This document shows, one piece after another, positions 34,715 through 43,648 of a stretch of 64,000 bases of DNA (within the stretch, counting starts at the first letter, position 1; each line of letters begins with the position of its first letter). This stretch comes from JAFDYH01 sp049840875. Lineage in GTDB: Bacteria; Bacteroidota; Bacteroidia; Chitinophagales; Chitinophagaceae. A program made the position numbers and the translations under genes. Location of the stretch: assembly GCA_049840875.1 (NCBI GenBank), contig JASGJE010000011.1, forward strand, positions 1,238,094 to 1,302,093, given 5' to 3'. Below the pieces are notes generated by a model. The model made no database searches. It saw only the letters and a program-made list of their open reading frames with translations, and had not been told where the DNA came from.

Positions 34715-36045
34715 TTACGGATGCAACCAGGGCTCGGGGTTGACGTTCTTTGTTTCAATCATCAGGATAAAATCAACCTGTCCGCCAGTTCCTTCTTCCG
34801 CTTCTGCTGTTTTACCAATTACCTGGCCTGTTTGTACAACATCTTTCTTGCTGACACTAACGGAAGCGAGATTACTATAAGTGGTAAAATATTTACCATG
34901 ACGGATAGTTATAGCCATTGCATCGCCAAGGTTGTAAACGGCAGCTACTTCTCCTTCGAAAACCGCTTTCACAGATGCTCCTGCCGAAGGTGTGATAATT
35001 GAAATTCCGGGACTATCAAATGCTAATCCATTAACAACGTTGCGTCCAAAATTGATTCCGACAAAGCCTTTATCAACCGGCCAGGGGAGTTTTCGTTTAT
35101 TCTTTTCAAAACTGCTATTTAATGCAACATCTTTTGCAGTATAATCCAATGCGCTTTTAACAGGCTTCGGTTCAGCTACAGGTCGTCTCGTTACGGCCGC
35201 ATTGTCTGTTGACGTTTTATCAGGGTTGGTAGTTGGCGTTGTCGCTGGTGGGGTCGCAGCCGCCTTCTTGGCAGCATTTGCTTTTGCTTCCGCATCCGCT
35301 TCTTCTTTTGCCTTCCGTCTTGCTTCTTCTATTTCTCTGCGAACGATAGACGCAATTGAATTTTTTAGCTGGTTATCTCTTTTTCGCTTATCGGTGAGCT
35401 GTTTTTTAATATCCTTTTCCTGTGATTTCAAATTCGTCATCACCCTGTCTTTCTCTTTTTCTGATCCTCAAGAACAGCTAATTGCTTTGCCTGGTCTTTT
35501 AGCGCTTCGTTCTTTTGAGTCTTCTTAGTTAACTGTGCCTGTTTGCGCTGCTCTATCAGTTTTTGCGTTTGTACGATATTGTCTACCTGTTGTTCGCGGA
35601 ACATGCGATAACTTTTCAGGTACTGCACCCGTTTCAATGCATCGTTAAAGCTATTGGCGGAAAAAATAAAATTGAGGTATCCGAAATTGCTTTTATTCTT
35701 ATAAGCATACACGATGCTCCGTGCATATTGTTTCTTCAGCGTATCGAGCTGGTGCTGCAGACGGATAATTTCCAAAGCGCTTAGATAAATATCATCATCA
35801 ATTCCGCGAAGCTCTTTATTGATGGTGCTGACGTACCGGTCTTGCAGCTTTAATTTTCTTTGTATGAGAGAGAGTTGCCCCAGCGTTTCCTTTTTCTGTC
35901 CTTTCAGCTGATCATAAGCGCCTTCTATTTCATTAATCTGGCGTTTTATATCTTCCCTTTCTTTTTCAAGTTCTGATTTATCCTGGGCATGCAGTCCCGC
36001 TAAAGCCGAAATCACAAAGCATAAAAGGAAAAAAGCTTTCTTCAT
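34715..36045 (-). CDS. EnvC-like murein hydrolase activator, split by a single-base frameshift
   Basis: Reads as two frames: 36045-35440 (201 residues: signal peptide LLCFVISALAGLHAQ, then long coiled coil) and 35443-34715 (coiled coil, Ala/Thr/Pro linker, LytM/M23-like domain). Adding one A to the A5 run (T5 at 35456-35460 on the plus strand) joins them as QKKEKDRVMTNLK with perfect coiled-coil continuity, so the split is most likely a homopolymer sequencing error. The LytM domain is degenerate: the usual final HxH is replaced (GGQVDFILMIE), as in amidase activators such as E. coli EnvC rather than active peptidases. Confidence 0.88.
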
Positions 36046-36127
36046 GGATATATTGTTATGGTGGCATTTAGAATTAAACGATTAACTATCAAATGAAACG
36101 CGTGGCTGCAAGTTAAATTTTATCCGG

Positions 36128-36949
36128 CTAGTTTCTTTTGTAATTTTTAGGAATTGAGAAGGGAAATGTTAATTCACCATTAAAATCGTATTGCTTGAAT
36201 TCAAGTCTTACATCAAGCTTCTTTTTTTCAGCGATTGTTATCTTCCTTACGGTTGGAAAGTTGGCGCCATTCCGGTTCTCATAATCAGAATAAGTGAGGT
36301 CGCAAGTAAGGCTTCGTGTTACATCTACAGCGTCCAGCTTGCTTCGTTCGATCTGTTTGTTGCCTGTAGCAACTGTTACCAGGTTTCGGAATAAGGTACC
36401 AACACTTAATAATGATACATGATCATCGTACTTTGAATAAGAAACAATATTGCTGTCGAGATAAACAGGGTTTCCTATCAAAAGTTCCTGGAGTACAGAA
36501 AGAGTAAGCGGCAATTTCGCTACATCCTGCAGATACATAACAGAGCGGGCTGTGTAAAGCTTATTTTGTTTATCAATAATTTTCACCGAATCTTTTGTAA
36601 TGTAAACTCTCAAGCCTTCAATACCGAAAATTGCAGTAATAGAAACCCAGATTGCACTGTCTTTATACATGCGAAGGTTTGCATTTACATTATAATTCTT
36701 GTCATCGGCATCGACATAGTCTATATTAATTTTCGCAGAAAAGGTTTTGAAATCTATATGATTCTTTACAATATCGTTGTAAGCTCCATGAATGAACTGA
36801 ACAGAGTCTTCATGCGGATTAGAGGAAGCTACCGGGGCGGTAATAGTAGTTGTGTCTTTTTTAATAATCGCCGTTTGAATTTTTCTTGTAGAGCGGCAGG
36901 ATGAGAGCAATGCAATAAACAGGATGGCAGGTATGGCTATTTTGAACAT
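36128..36949 (-). CDS. DUF4292 lipoprotein (LolB-like fold)
   Basis: 273 residues with a lipoprotein signal (IPAILFIALLSSCRSTRK). The mature part FKTFSAKINIDYVDADDKNY, NLRMYKDSAIWVSITAIFGIEG and a C-terminal FPFSIPKNYKR agree with the DUF4292 family, thought to have a LolB/LppX-like half-barrel for lipid or lipoprotein handling. It lies between dut and the EnvC-like gene in the same direction, a grouping I recall from other Bacteroidota. Function not proven. Confidence 0.82.
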   Translation of the reverse strand: MFKIAIPAILFIALLSSCRSTRKIQTAIIKKDTTTITAPVASSNPHEDSVQFIHGAYNDIVKNHIDFKTFSAKINIDYVDADDKNYNVNANLRMYKDSAIWVSITAIFGIEGLRVYITKDSVKIIDKQNKLYTARSVMYLQDVAKLPLTLSVLQELLIGNPVYLDSNIVSYSKYDDHVSLLSVGTLFRNLVTVATGNKQIERSKLDAVDVTRSLTCDLTYSDYENRNGANFPTVRKITIAEKKKLDVRLEFKQYDFNGELTFPFSIPKNYKRN

Positions 36950-36964
36950 GAACTGTTGTTTAAA

Positions 36965-37408
36965 TTAATTTTTCCCCGTGTGGCCAAAGCCTCCGGCGCT
37001 GCGTGAAGTTTCTTCCAACGTTTCAGCAATACGCCAGCTCACTTGTTCCACCTTTTGTATCACCATTTGTGCAACCCTGTCTCCATGTTGAATGGTATGT
37101 GTTTCATTTGACAGGTTCACCAGGATCACTTTTATTTCTCCACGATAGTCTGCATCAATCGTGCCCGGCGTATTCAGGCAGGTCAACCCCTGCTTGATGG
37201 CAAGACCGCTTCTTGGTCGCACCTGCGCTTCATACCCGATTGGAATTTCCATAAACAACCCAGTAGGGACCAATGTACGTTCCAGAGGTTTTAACTGTAT
37301 TGGCTCTGAAAGATTGGCACGTATATCCATACCTGATGAGCCTGGTGTGGCGTATTCCGGCAGGCTGTTGGGGGATTTATTAATAATTCTGATTTCGATT
37401 GATGACAT
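36965..37408 (-). CDS. dut: dUTP diphosphatase
   Basis: 147 residues from the ATG preceding SSIEIRIINKSPNSLPEYAT; an in-frame ATG ten codons upstream is less likely. The five trimeric dUTPase motifs are visible: PGSSGMDIRANL, RPRSGLAIKQG, NTPGTIDADYRGEIKVILVN, GDRVAQMVIQKV and the C-terminal SAGGFGHTGK. It hydrolyses dUTP to dUMP, keeping uracil out of DNA. Confidence 0.95.
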   Translation of the reverse strand: MSSIEIRIINKSPNSLPEYATPGSSGMDIRANLSEPIQLKPLERTLVPTGLFMEIPIGYEAQVRPRSGLAIKQGLTCLNTPGTIDADYRGEIKVILVNLSNETHTIQHGDRVAQMVIQKVEQVSWRIAETLEETSRSAGGFGHTGKN

Positions 37409-37444
37409 GAGGCAAAGATAGTGGGAAAGCAAAGTCAAAAGTAA

Positions 37445-37462
37445 TCCCGATAGCTATCGGGA
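37445..37462. repeat. Dispersed 18-bp palindrome, second copy
   Basis: TCCCGATAGCTATCGGGA, identical to 24457-24474 and 49009-49026. It lies in the gap between dut and ispF and is flanked by a 10-nt direct repeat AAAGTCAAAA (37431-37440 and 37465-37474). Confidence 0.9.
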
Positions 37463-37521
37463 AAAAAGTCAAAAAATAGGAGAAAACGCTTGCCTTAAGA
37501 AGTCTTTTGACTTTTTAATTT

Positions 37522-38001
37522 TTACTTTTTAATAGGCTCTAATAACGCCACCGCGTATGCCACCAACCCCTCTTCTCTTCCTACAAAACCAAGTTGCTCG
37601 GTAGTAGTCGCTTTTATAGAAATATCTTTTATAGATATGGCCGCCGTTTCTGCAATTGCTTTTTGCATAGCTTCTATATAAGGTTTGATCTTCGGCGCCT
37701 GCAGGCAAAGTGTGCTGTCAATATTTACAATGGAATAACCTTCATGATTGATCAGCTCTACTGTTCTTTTTAATAAAATTTTACTGTCTATATTTTTGAA
37801 CTCAGCAGATGTATCGGGGAAATGAATACCGATATCTCCCAGGCATGCGGCGCCAAGCAAAGCATCGCATATTGCATGCAGCAATACATCTGCATCGCTA
37901 TGACCTAATGCTCCTTTGTGATGTGGAATTTTTACCCCGCCAATCCATAGGTCTCTTCCTTCTATCAAACGATGAAAATCCGTTCCGAAACCAATACGCA
38001 T
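37522..38001 (-). CDS. ispF: 2-C-methyl-D-erythritol 2,4-cyclodiphosphate synthase
   Basis: 159 residues; fifth step of the MEP isoprenoid pathway. Signature IGFGTDFHRLIEG (zinc Asp and His), LGHSDADVLLHAICDALLGA, IHFPDTSAEFKN, and the C-terminal ATTTEQLGFVGREEGLVAYA. All residues expected are present and length is normal. Confidence 0.95.
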   Translation of the reverse strand: MRIGFGTDFHRLIEGRDLWIGGVKIPHHKGALGHSDADVLLHAICDALLGAACLGDIGIHFPDTSAEFKNIDSKILLKRTVELINHEGYSIVNIDSTLCLQAPKIKPYIEAMQKAIAETAAISIKDISIKATTTEQLGFVGREEGLVAYAVALLEPIKK

Positions 38002-38009
38002 AAAACCAG

Positions 38010-38106
38010 TTTAAAGTTTAAGGTTTAAAGTTTTTCGTTTAAGAATTGAAAAGAGCTTCATCCAACGAGACAACTTTCAACCTTAAACCTTTAAACATTA
38101 AACCCT
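38010..38106. repeat. Degenerate heptamer repeat with inverted partner
   Basis: GTTTAAAGTTTAAGGTTTAA near 38011 and CAACCTTAAACCTTTAAACA near 38078 are inverted relatives made of degenerate TTTAAGG words. The tract lies between porV and ispF. It could form a long weak stem; role unknown. Confidence 0.5.
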
Positions 38107-38120
38107 TTTGCAAATATCTG

Positions 38121-38159
38121 AAAAGAAAAAAGACGTTCAGTTTTTACTACTAAACGCCT
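38121..38159 (-). terminator. Terminator after porV (minus strand)
   Basis: Read on the minus strand: GGCGTTTAG, 9-nt loop, CTGAACGTC, then T6. The nine stem positions pair, two as G-T. It lies 30 nt past the porV stop. Confidence 0.75.
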
Positions 38160-38189
38160 TTTACTATTGTCCAATTAATACAAACGTGT

Positions 38190-39389
38190 TTATTGATCTG
38201 ACGTAGAATTGTCGTCAGAAGCAGTGGCCCCTAAATCAAAAATGAGTGAGAAGCGCAGTGTGTTTGATAGCGGGTTACGGTTAGTACCACTTCCCGAAGG
38301 CAAAAGATAAGAGAAATTCAATCCGAAAATATTATACTTCAATCCTACACCCATGGTGAAATATTTACGGTTACCCTTTGTTTTATCTTCATAAAAATAA
38401 CCTGCACGAACTGAGAACTGATTATTATAAGTGTATTCAGCGCCCAATGAAGCCTGGAACTCTTTTAATTCTTCTTTGAAACCACCCGGTGCATCACCAA
38501 ATGAACTGAACCAGCTTCCGATTACGCTCTTGCTTCTGTAAGCAACCAATGCAGTAGAATCAGTGATATTGCCATTGGCATCTACCGGAGGTGTTGGCAC
38601 CATCAGTTTATTTAATTCGAGTCCGAAAGCAATCTTATTACTTTCATCCATCACTTTTGTATACATCGCGCCGAGTGAAAGATTTGTCGGTATAAAATCT
38701 TTCTGGTCAGCATTACTTGTATAAGCGATCTTCGTTCCAAGATTACTGATAGACAAGCCGGCATTCAAACCCTGACCAGCCTGGTCAAGTTTGTTGTAAA
38801 ACAAACTCACGTCTCCGGCAACTGCAGTACCAGCTTTAAAAGACTGACCGGTAGTCGGTACATTACCAGCGAGATTTGAATAAATGTATTTCAAACCAAG
38901 ACCAATGCCGAACTGTTCAGATAATTTACGGGAATAACCAAAATCAAGAGCGAATTCACGAGGCCTGAACGTATTCAGATTATTGCCTGCAGCATCCGTA
39001 AATTGGATATTACCCAAGCTAAAATAACGTAAGCCACCAGAAATTGCCTGGTCTTCTGTGAATTTATAATAACCGCTCAGCGTAGCCATATACACGTCAT
39101 TCAAACCAAGGTCTTTCAACCATGGCGTGTATGTGACTGCTATACCACTTTTTGATTGATTAAAAACTGTTTTACTGATATTATAAAATGAGGAACTCGC
39201 ATCGGGGGCTGTAGCTGTCCCCATATCGCCCATACCACCTGCACGGGCATCCGGTGAAATGCGCAAAAAAGGAACCGCAGTGGTTACAACGTTTATTCTA
39301 TCCTGGGCACTGGCAATCGTAGATACAGCAGATAGGGACAGGATTCCGGCAATTAGTCTGAACGCAGTTGATCTCATTTTAAGACTCAT
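38190..39389 (-). CDS. porV: Type IX secretion outer-membrane protein PorV
   Basis: 399 residues with a signal peptide (LIAGILSLSAVSTIASAQ). The mature N-terminus TAVPFLRISPDARAGGMGDM followed by SSSFYNISKTVFNQSKSGIA is the PorV (LptO) pattern; the rest is beta-barrel-like (FadL-type) with GLGLKYIYSNLAG and a final strand NTLRFSLIFDLG. PorV binds type-A CTD cargo as it leaves the Sov/SprA channel and shuttles it to PorU. porU is not visible here. It is divergent from gldJ. Confidence 0.93.
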   Translation of the reverse strand: MSLKMRSTAFRLIAGILSLSAVSTIASAQDRINVVTTAVPFLRISPDARAGGMGDMGTATAPDASSSFYNISKTVFNQSKSGIAVTYTPWLKDLGLNDVYMATLSGYYKFTEDQAISGGLRYFSLGNIQFTDAAGNNLNTFRPREFALDFGYSRKLSEQFGIGLGLKYIYSNLAGNVPTTGQSFKAGTAVAGDVSLFYNKLDQAGQGLNAGLSISNLGTKIAYTSNADQKDFIPTNLSLGAMYTKVMDESNKIAFGLELNKLMVPTPPVDANGNITDSTALVAYRSKSVIGSWFSSFGDAPGGFKEELKEFQASLGAEYTYNNQFSVRAGYFYEDKTKGNRKYFTMGVGLKYNIFGLNFSYLLPSGSGTNRNPLSNTLRFSLIFDLGATASDDNSTSDQ

Positions 39390-39835
39390 TTTTAAAAGAT
39401 GATATTGGAAATCAAAATTTTAATGCCATACAAGCCACGTGGTAACCGGTCTGGCCATTTGATTACGACTTACAAAACATAAGTGTACCGCAGATTAACG
39501 ATGTCAGAGCCCTTTGTATTGTTCAGAATGAAGGATTTATCAGTAATTTTTTCACCTAAATAACAGGCTTTCAATTTATAAACCCTGATGCTTTTATTAT
39601 CAACAGTTTCCGTATCGGGTTACGAATAAAACGGAGTAAGTACAGGCTTGTTTACTGGTTATGCTGACTACGAGTGTTTTAACTATTGCAGACAAGTAGT
39701 TCTCCTTATCACAATCTATCGAATGTAATTATATTCGCAACCAGGCGGGAAAAGATAATTCATTCATTCATATGCAATATTTCATACCCGGCTACCGTTA
39801 AATCTATTCCAAACCCCAGGTTTAAGAAAAAAATT
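39390..39835. other. Divergent porV/gldJ intergenic region (446 nt)
   Basis: No gene, strong repeat or RNA is seen. It must carry the promoters of porV and gldJ; TATATTCG near 39729 is a weak -7 candidate for gldJ. An open frame continues upstream of gldJ from 39686, but it lacks a signal and is not thought to be translated. Confidence 0.4.
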
Positions 39836-41377
39836 ATGAAAGTGAAAAATTTATTAATCCTATTATCCTGCGCCGCTTTACTGGCCTCTTGTAAAGGGTC
39901 AAAGAAGCACGAGAAATCTGCAGTGACTGGCTGGAACTACAACGACAAGAACATGGGTGGTTACCAGGTGGCTAAGTCAAAAGAGCAAGGCAATGGTCCT
40001 GGTCTTGTGTTTGTACAAGGTGGTACCTACACAATGGGACAAACGGAAGAAGATGTAATGGGCGATTTCAATAACATTCCACGCCGTGTTACAGTTCCTT
40101 CGTTTTACATTGACCGTACTGAAGTGGCCAACGTTCACTATCGTGAGTATATTTATTGGTTGAGCCGGATATTCGATCCTACGGCGGATCCAAATAATCA
40201 GAAAATAATTGATGGGGCATTACCGGATACGTTGGTTTGGCGTAGCGAGTTAAGCTATAATGAACCATTGGTAGAATATTATTTCCGTCACCCGGGCTTC
40301 AATGACTATCCCGTAGTTGGCGTAAGCTGGAAACAGGCAAGTGACTTCTGCTTATGGAGAGGCGACCGTGTGAATGAAGGTATTCTTTTGGAAAAGGGAT
40401 ATGTTGCCAAACAATCTTTACAAGGAGAGCAACAGGAAAACAACTTCACTACAAAATCATATTTGTTAGGTTTATACCAGGCACAGCCGGGTAAAAATGC
40501 AACTTCTAAAAAGAAGAATCCTTTAAAAACATCAACTGGCGCTCCACGCACAACAGTAAGTTTCGAAGATGGTATTCTTTTACCTGCTTATCGCCTTCCA
40601 TTCGAAGCAGAATGGGAATACGCAGCGTATGGTTTGATCAACCAAAACCCAAACCCAAGCCTGAAAGAAGGTAAACGTGGTGAGGAGTTGGTAACAAACA
40701 AACAGGTTTATCCATGGTCACAAAATGTAAATGGACTTCGCGATACACGTCACGGTAGCTGGCAGGGTCAGTTCCTTGCAAACTTCAAACGTGGCGCTGG
40801 TGATAATGCCGGTGTTGCAGGTGGTTTGAATGACCGTGCGGTTTACACTGCTCCAGTAAATTCTTTCTATCCAAACGGTTTCGGTATTTATAACATGGCT
40901 GGTAACGTAAGCGAATGGGTAATGGACGTTTACCGTCCGCTCACTGGCTTAGACCAGGATGATGTTGCTCCTTTCCGTGGTAACAAATACCAGAAATTGT
41001 ATAAGAACCAGAATGGTGAAGCTGAAATCGATAGCATCGGTAAAGTGAAAATGACTGATGTTACCGACGAAGAAAGCAAAAGCCGCCGCAACTACCAGAG
41101 AGGTAACGTAATCAACTTCCTTGATGGTGACAGCCTTTCAAATGTAAGCTATGGATATGGCTCTACAACATTGATTGGCGATCATTCAAGAGTATACAAA
41201 GGAGGTAGCTGGAATGATATGGCTTACTGGCTTAGCCCTGGCACACGCCGCTTCATGGAAGAAGACCAGGCAAGCAGCACCGTTGGTTTCCGTTGCGCAA
41301 TGGACCGTATGGGTAGCCCTGAAGGTAACAAGCGCAAAACAGGTAACTGGTGGAAAACAAAAAGACAAAAAAGATAA
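39836..41377 (+). CDS. gldJ: Gliding motility/T9SS lipoprotein GldJ
   Basis: 513 residues from the ATG that begins a lipoprotein signal (KVKNLLILLSCAALLASC, lipid Cys19). The formylglycine-generating-enzyme/sulfatase-modifying fold is shown by GLVFVQGGTYTMGQTEEDVM, FYIDRTEVANVHYREYIYWL, YPVVGVSWKQASDFCLWRGD, LPFEAEWEYAAYG, YNMAGNVSEWVMDVYRP and VYKGGSWNDMAYWLSPGTRR. The TGWNYNDKNMGGY start and GALPDTLVW fit GldJ rather than GldK. GldJ stabilises GldK and is needed for secretion and gliding in Flavobacterium. A terminator follows. Confidence 0.92.
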   Translation: MKVKNLLILLSCAALLASCKGSKKHEKSAVTGWNYNDKNMGGYQVAKSKEQGNGPGLVFVQGGTYTMGQTEEDVMGDFNNIPRRVTVPSFYIDRTEVANVHYREYIYWLSRIFDPTADPNNQKIIDGALPDTLVWRSELSYNEPLVEYYFRHPGFNDYPVVGVSWKQASDFCLWRGDRVNEGILLEKGYVAKQSLQGEQQENNFTTKSYLLGLYQAQPGKNATSKKKNPLKTSTGAPRTTVSFEDGILLPAYRLPFEAEWEYAAYGLINQNPNPSLKEGKRGEELVTNKQVYPWSQNVNGLRDTRHGSWQGQFLANFKRGAGDNAGVAGGLNDRAVYTAPVNSFYPNGFGIYNMAGNVSEWVMDVYRPLTGLDQDDVAPFRGNKYQKLYKNQNGEAEIDSIGKVKMTDVTDEESKSRRNYQRGNVINFLDGDSLSNVSYGYGSTTLIGDHSRVYKGGSWNDMAYWLSPGTRRFMEEDQASSTVGFRCAMDRMGSPEGNKRKTGNWWKTKRQKR

Positions 41378-41398
41378 TTTAATCTCGCACTTTCATAG

Positions 41399-41430
41399 AA
41401 AGCCTTCCGGAAAACGGGAGGCTTTTTTTG
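41399..41430 (+). terminator. Rho-independent terminator after gldJ
   Basis: AGCCTTCCG-GAAAA-CGGGAGGCT with one G-T pair, followed by T7. Confidence 0.85.
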
Positions 41431-41510
41431 TGTCGAGTAATTGATCTGGTTTATTGTTATATTGTTTTATGGCTTCATTGTTTTAATTGTTATTGCCGAC
41501 CCATGGAAAC

Positions 41511-41567
41511 TCCTAACAATAAAACCATTTTAGTATCTGACTTATCCAACGCACATTTTTACTTTCG
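41511..41567 (+). repeat. Left direct repeat bracketing the toxin-antitoxin pair
   Basis: TCCTAACAATAAAACCAT (41511-41528) and CACATTTTTACTTT (41552-41565) recur exactly, in the same order, at 42199-42216 and 42257-42270. TACTTTCG (41560-41567) resembles a -7 box and may drive the pair. Confidence 0.75.
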
Positions 41568-41607
41568 CAAAGCAGATTAATAAATTAAATTTGTTTAAAA
41601 CAAGGTT

Positions 41608-41838
41608 ATGGGTTCAATAGCGATAAAAGAAGCACTGCACAACTATATAGATACTGGTGATGACCGTCTTCTTCAAATGATTTATGCGATAGTAAGGGAA
41701 TATAACAACAGTGAAATTAGTGATGAAGTTTTGGCAGAAATGGAAAATAGGACAGCAAAACGAAAATCCGGCAAGAGTAAAACTTATAAGTGGAATGAGG
41801 CCAAAGCCATGATTACAAAATCAGTCGGTAGGAAATGA
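41608..41838 (+). CDS. Antitoxin-like partner of ParE toxin
   Basis: 76 residues: an N-terminal helix-rich start (SIAIKEALHNYIDTGDDRLL) and a basic, lysine-rich C-terminus ending in W-N-E-A-K-A-M-I. It is similar to small addiction-module antitoxins of Bacteroidota but I cannot name the family firmly. Its stop overlaps the toxin start by 4 nt, the usual coupling. It lies between direct repeats in the gldJ-murF gap. Confidence 0.72.
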   Translation: MGSIAIKEALHNYIDTGDDRLLQMIYAIVREYNNSEISDEVLAEMENRTAKRKSGKSKTYKWNEAKAMITKSVGRK

Positions 41839-42140
41839 ATTTCAACATCCTGATTCAAAACGAAGCTGTAGTAGAGACGCAGCAAATTTTTGAAGACTAC
41901 GAAAAAAAGAAAGATGGCCTCGGGTTTGATTTTATTGAATCAGTGGAACGAGCTTTACACGAGTTGTCGCAAGGAGCTAATTACTATCGCTTCATTGATA
42001 CAAAAAAGAAATACCGACGTATCTTATTAGATAGATTTCCGTGTATGATTATTTATGAGATAGAGACTGATACCGTGTTCATCTTATCCGTGCGGTATGA
42101 AAGGGAGAATCCTTCGAAGCGAAAAAAGTTCACCAAATAG
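41835..42140 (+). CDS. ParE/RelE-superfamily toxin
   Basis: 101 residues with the ParE pattern: NEAVVETQQIFEDYEKKKDG (two N-terminal helices), then a beta-sheet with YYRFIDTKKKYRRILLDRFP and MIIYEIETDTVFILSVRYER. The R-x-x-x-L-x-R-F-P-Y/C-x-I-x-Y segment and terminal basic tail are typical. ParE toxins poison gyrase; RelE relatives cut mRNA. The catalytic set of RelE is not evident, so ParE type is favoured. Confidence 0.85.
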   Translation: MNFNILIQNEAVVETQQIFEDYEKKKDGLGFDFIESVERALHELSQGANYYRFIDTKKKYRRILLDRFPCMIIYEIETDTVFILSVRYERENPSKRKKFTK

Positions 42141-42151
42141 ATTTTCATCCG

Positions 42152-42176
42152 GAAACCAAAATCAGCTTGGTTTTAT
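42152..42176 (+). terminator. Terminator after the toxin-antitoxin pair
   Basis: AAACCAA-AATCAGC-TTGGTTT followed by TATTGTA; a short AT-rich stem with a T-rich tail. Confidence 0.55.
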
Positions 42177-42198
42177 TGTAATTCCCTATCCCCGCAAA

Positions 42199-42279
42199 TC
42201 CTAACAATAAAACCATAAAACAATTAAACCATTTCATCTTCAGATATTAGCTACCCCACATTTTTACTTTTTACTTTTG
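42199..42279 (+). promoter_or_regulatory. Right direct repeat and murF promoter
   Basis: Contains the second copies of TCCTAACAATAAAACCAT and CACATTTTTACTTT. TACTTTTG (42272-42279) fits TAnnTTTG exactly, 18 nt before the murF ATG. The left copy of the same region before the antitoxin suggests that the murF promoter segment was duplicated when the pair inserted. Confidence 0.6.
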
Positions 42280-42297
42280 CCTTTTTAATTTTACCGC

Positions 42298-43572
42298 ATG
42301 AATATCGAATCCATTTACGAAATCTATAAAGAATACCCTTCCGTTCAGACCGATACCCGTAAACTGAAAACAGGCGATATCTTCTTCGCACTGAAGGGTG
42401 ATAATTTCAATGGCAATTCGTTTGCACAAAAAGCAATCGATGCAGGTGCGGCTTATGCAGTGATTGATGAAAAAGAGTTTGAGATTCCCGGCAAGACGAT
42501 CCTCGTCAATAATGTACTTACCAGCCTGCAGGAACTTGCGAAATACCACAGGCTTCAGTTTACTACACCTTTTATTGCAATAACAGGCAGCAATGGGAAA
42601 ACAACAACCAAAGAATTAATTCATGCCGTTTTATCTTCTTCATATAAAACATACACTACAGAAGGAAATCTGAATAACCACATCGGCATTCCATTAACGA
42701 TACTGAAAATAAAAACAGATGCTGAAATAGCGGTAATCGAAATGGGCGCTAACCACCAGAAAGAAATCGAGGGCTATTGCAAATATGCTTTACCGACACA
42801 CGGGCTAATCACCAACGCCGGTAAAGCACATCTCGAAGGCTTCGGCGGACCCGAAGGCGTAAAAAAAGGCAAAGGAGAATTATTCGATTTTCTCAGGGTA
42901 AATAATGGCATCGCCTTTATCATGAAAGATTATGATTACCTGCAGGAAATGAGCAAGGGTATTAAAACCATTATTACCTACGGTACACATGATGCACAAA
43001 CAAACGGCATTGCAATTAAAAGCGAACCTTTTCTTGAAGTTTCAATGGAAAAATTTTCAGCAGGCAGTATAAAAACTAATCTTGTTGGTGATTACAATTT
43101 ACCGAATGTGCTCGCAGCAGTTTCTATCGGACGGTTTTTCAAAATACCTGATGATTCAATAAAAAATTCAATAGAAAATTATTCACCTTCGAACAGCCGG
43201 TCACAATTAATAGAAAAAGGAACGAATAAAATAATTCTCGATGCTTATAATGCCAACCCAAGCAGTATGAAGCTGGCAATTGAAAACTTTTCCAAATTGC
43301 AGGCTGATAATAAAATATTGATGCTCGGCGCCATGGCTGAGTTAGGTGAAGAAAGCCTGAATGAACACAAAGCGATAATTGATCTGATAAAAAAATTCAG
43401 CTGGAAAAATGTCGTATTGGTCGGTGGTGATTTTTTAAAAACAGAACATTCTTTCCTTCAATTTAAATCATCAGCCGAAGCCCGGGAATGGTTAAAAGAA
43501 GTTGCCCCTGTAAACAGTTATCTCTTAGTTAAAGGATCGCGCAGTATGCAAATGGAGAAAGTATTGGAGTAA
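42298..43572 (+). CDS. murF: UDP-N-acetylmuramoyl-tripeptide--D-alanyl-D-alanine ligase
   Basis: 424 residues; last cytoplasmic amino-acid addition in peptidoglycan precursor synthesis. Mur-ligase domains: N-terminal UDP-binding part (VQTDTRKLKTGDIFFALKG), central ATP loop AITGSNGKTTTKELIHAVL, VIEMGANHQKEIEGY, AGKAHLEGFGGPEG, and C-terminal LDAYNANPSSMKLAIENF and LGAMAELGEES. Somewhat shorter than the E. coli enzyme but normal for Bacteroidota. Confidence 0.95.
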   Translation: MNIESIYEIYKEYPSVQTDTRKLKTGDIFFALKGDNFNGNSFAQKAIDAGAAYAVIDEKEFEIPGKTILVNNVLTSLQELAKYHRLQFTTPFIAITGSNGKTTTKELIHAVLSSSYKTYTTEGNLNNHIGIPLTILKIKTDAEIAVIEMGANHQKEIEGYCKYALPTHGLITNAGKAHLEGFGGPEGVKKGKGELFDFLRVNNGIAFIMKDYDYLQEMSKGIKTIITYGTHDAQTNGIAIKSEPFLEVSMEKFSAGSIKTNLVGDYNLPNVLAAVSIGRFFKIPDDSIKNSIENYSPSNSRSQLIEKGTNKIILDAYNANPSSMKLAIENFSKLQADNKILMLGAMAELGEESLNEHKAIIDLIKKFSWKNVVLVGGDFLKTEHSFLQFKSSAEAREWLKEVAPVNSYLLVKGSRSMQMEKVLE

Positions 43573-43623
43573 ACCCGCTTCATGAGTATCCATATCTTTC
43601 TTTTCATCAAAAAATCAATAGCG

Positions 43624-43631
43624 TACCTTTG
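43624..43631 (+). promoter_or_regulatory. -7 box of the DUF6132/DUF983 gene pair
   Basis: TACCTTTG fits TAnnTTTG exactly. A TTTTC about 18-20 nt upstream is a weak -33 element. The start codon follows 17 nt later. Confidence 0.5.
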
Positions 43632-43648
43632 CAGCCATTACCGAAAGA

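Noticed and set aside
34715..36045. Two separate overlapping genes (coiled-coil protein and LytM protein)
   Set aside because: One added base in an A run restores a single EnvC-like protein with continuous coiled coil; a sequencing error is more likely.
39686..39835. N-terminal extension of gldJ by 50 residues
   Set aside because: It would bury the lipoprotein signal that begins at the ATG of 39836.
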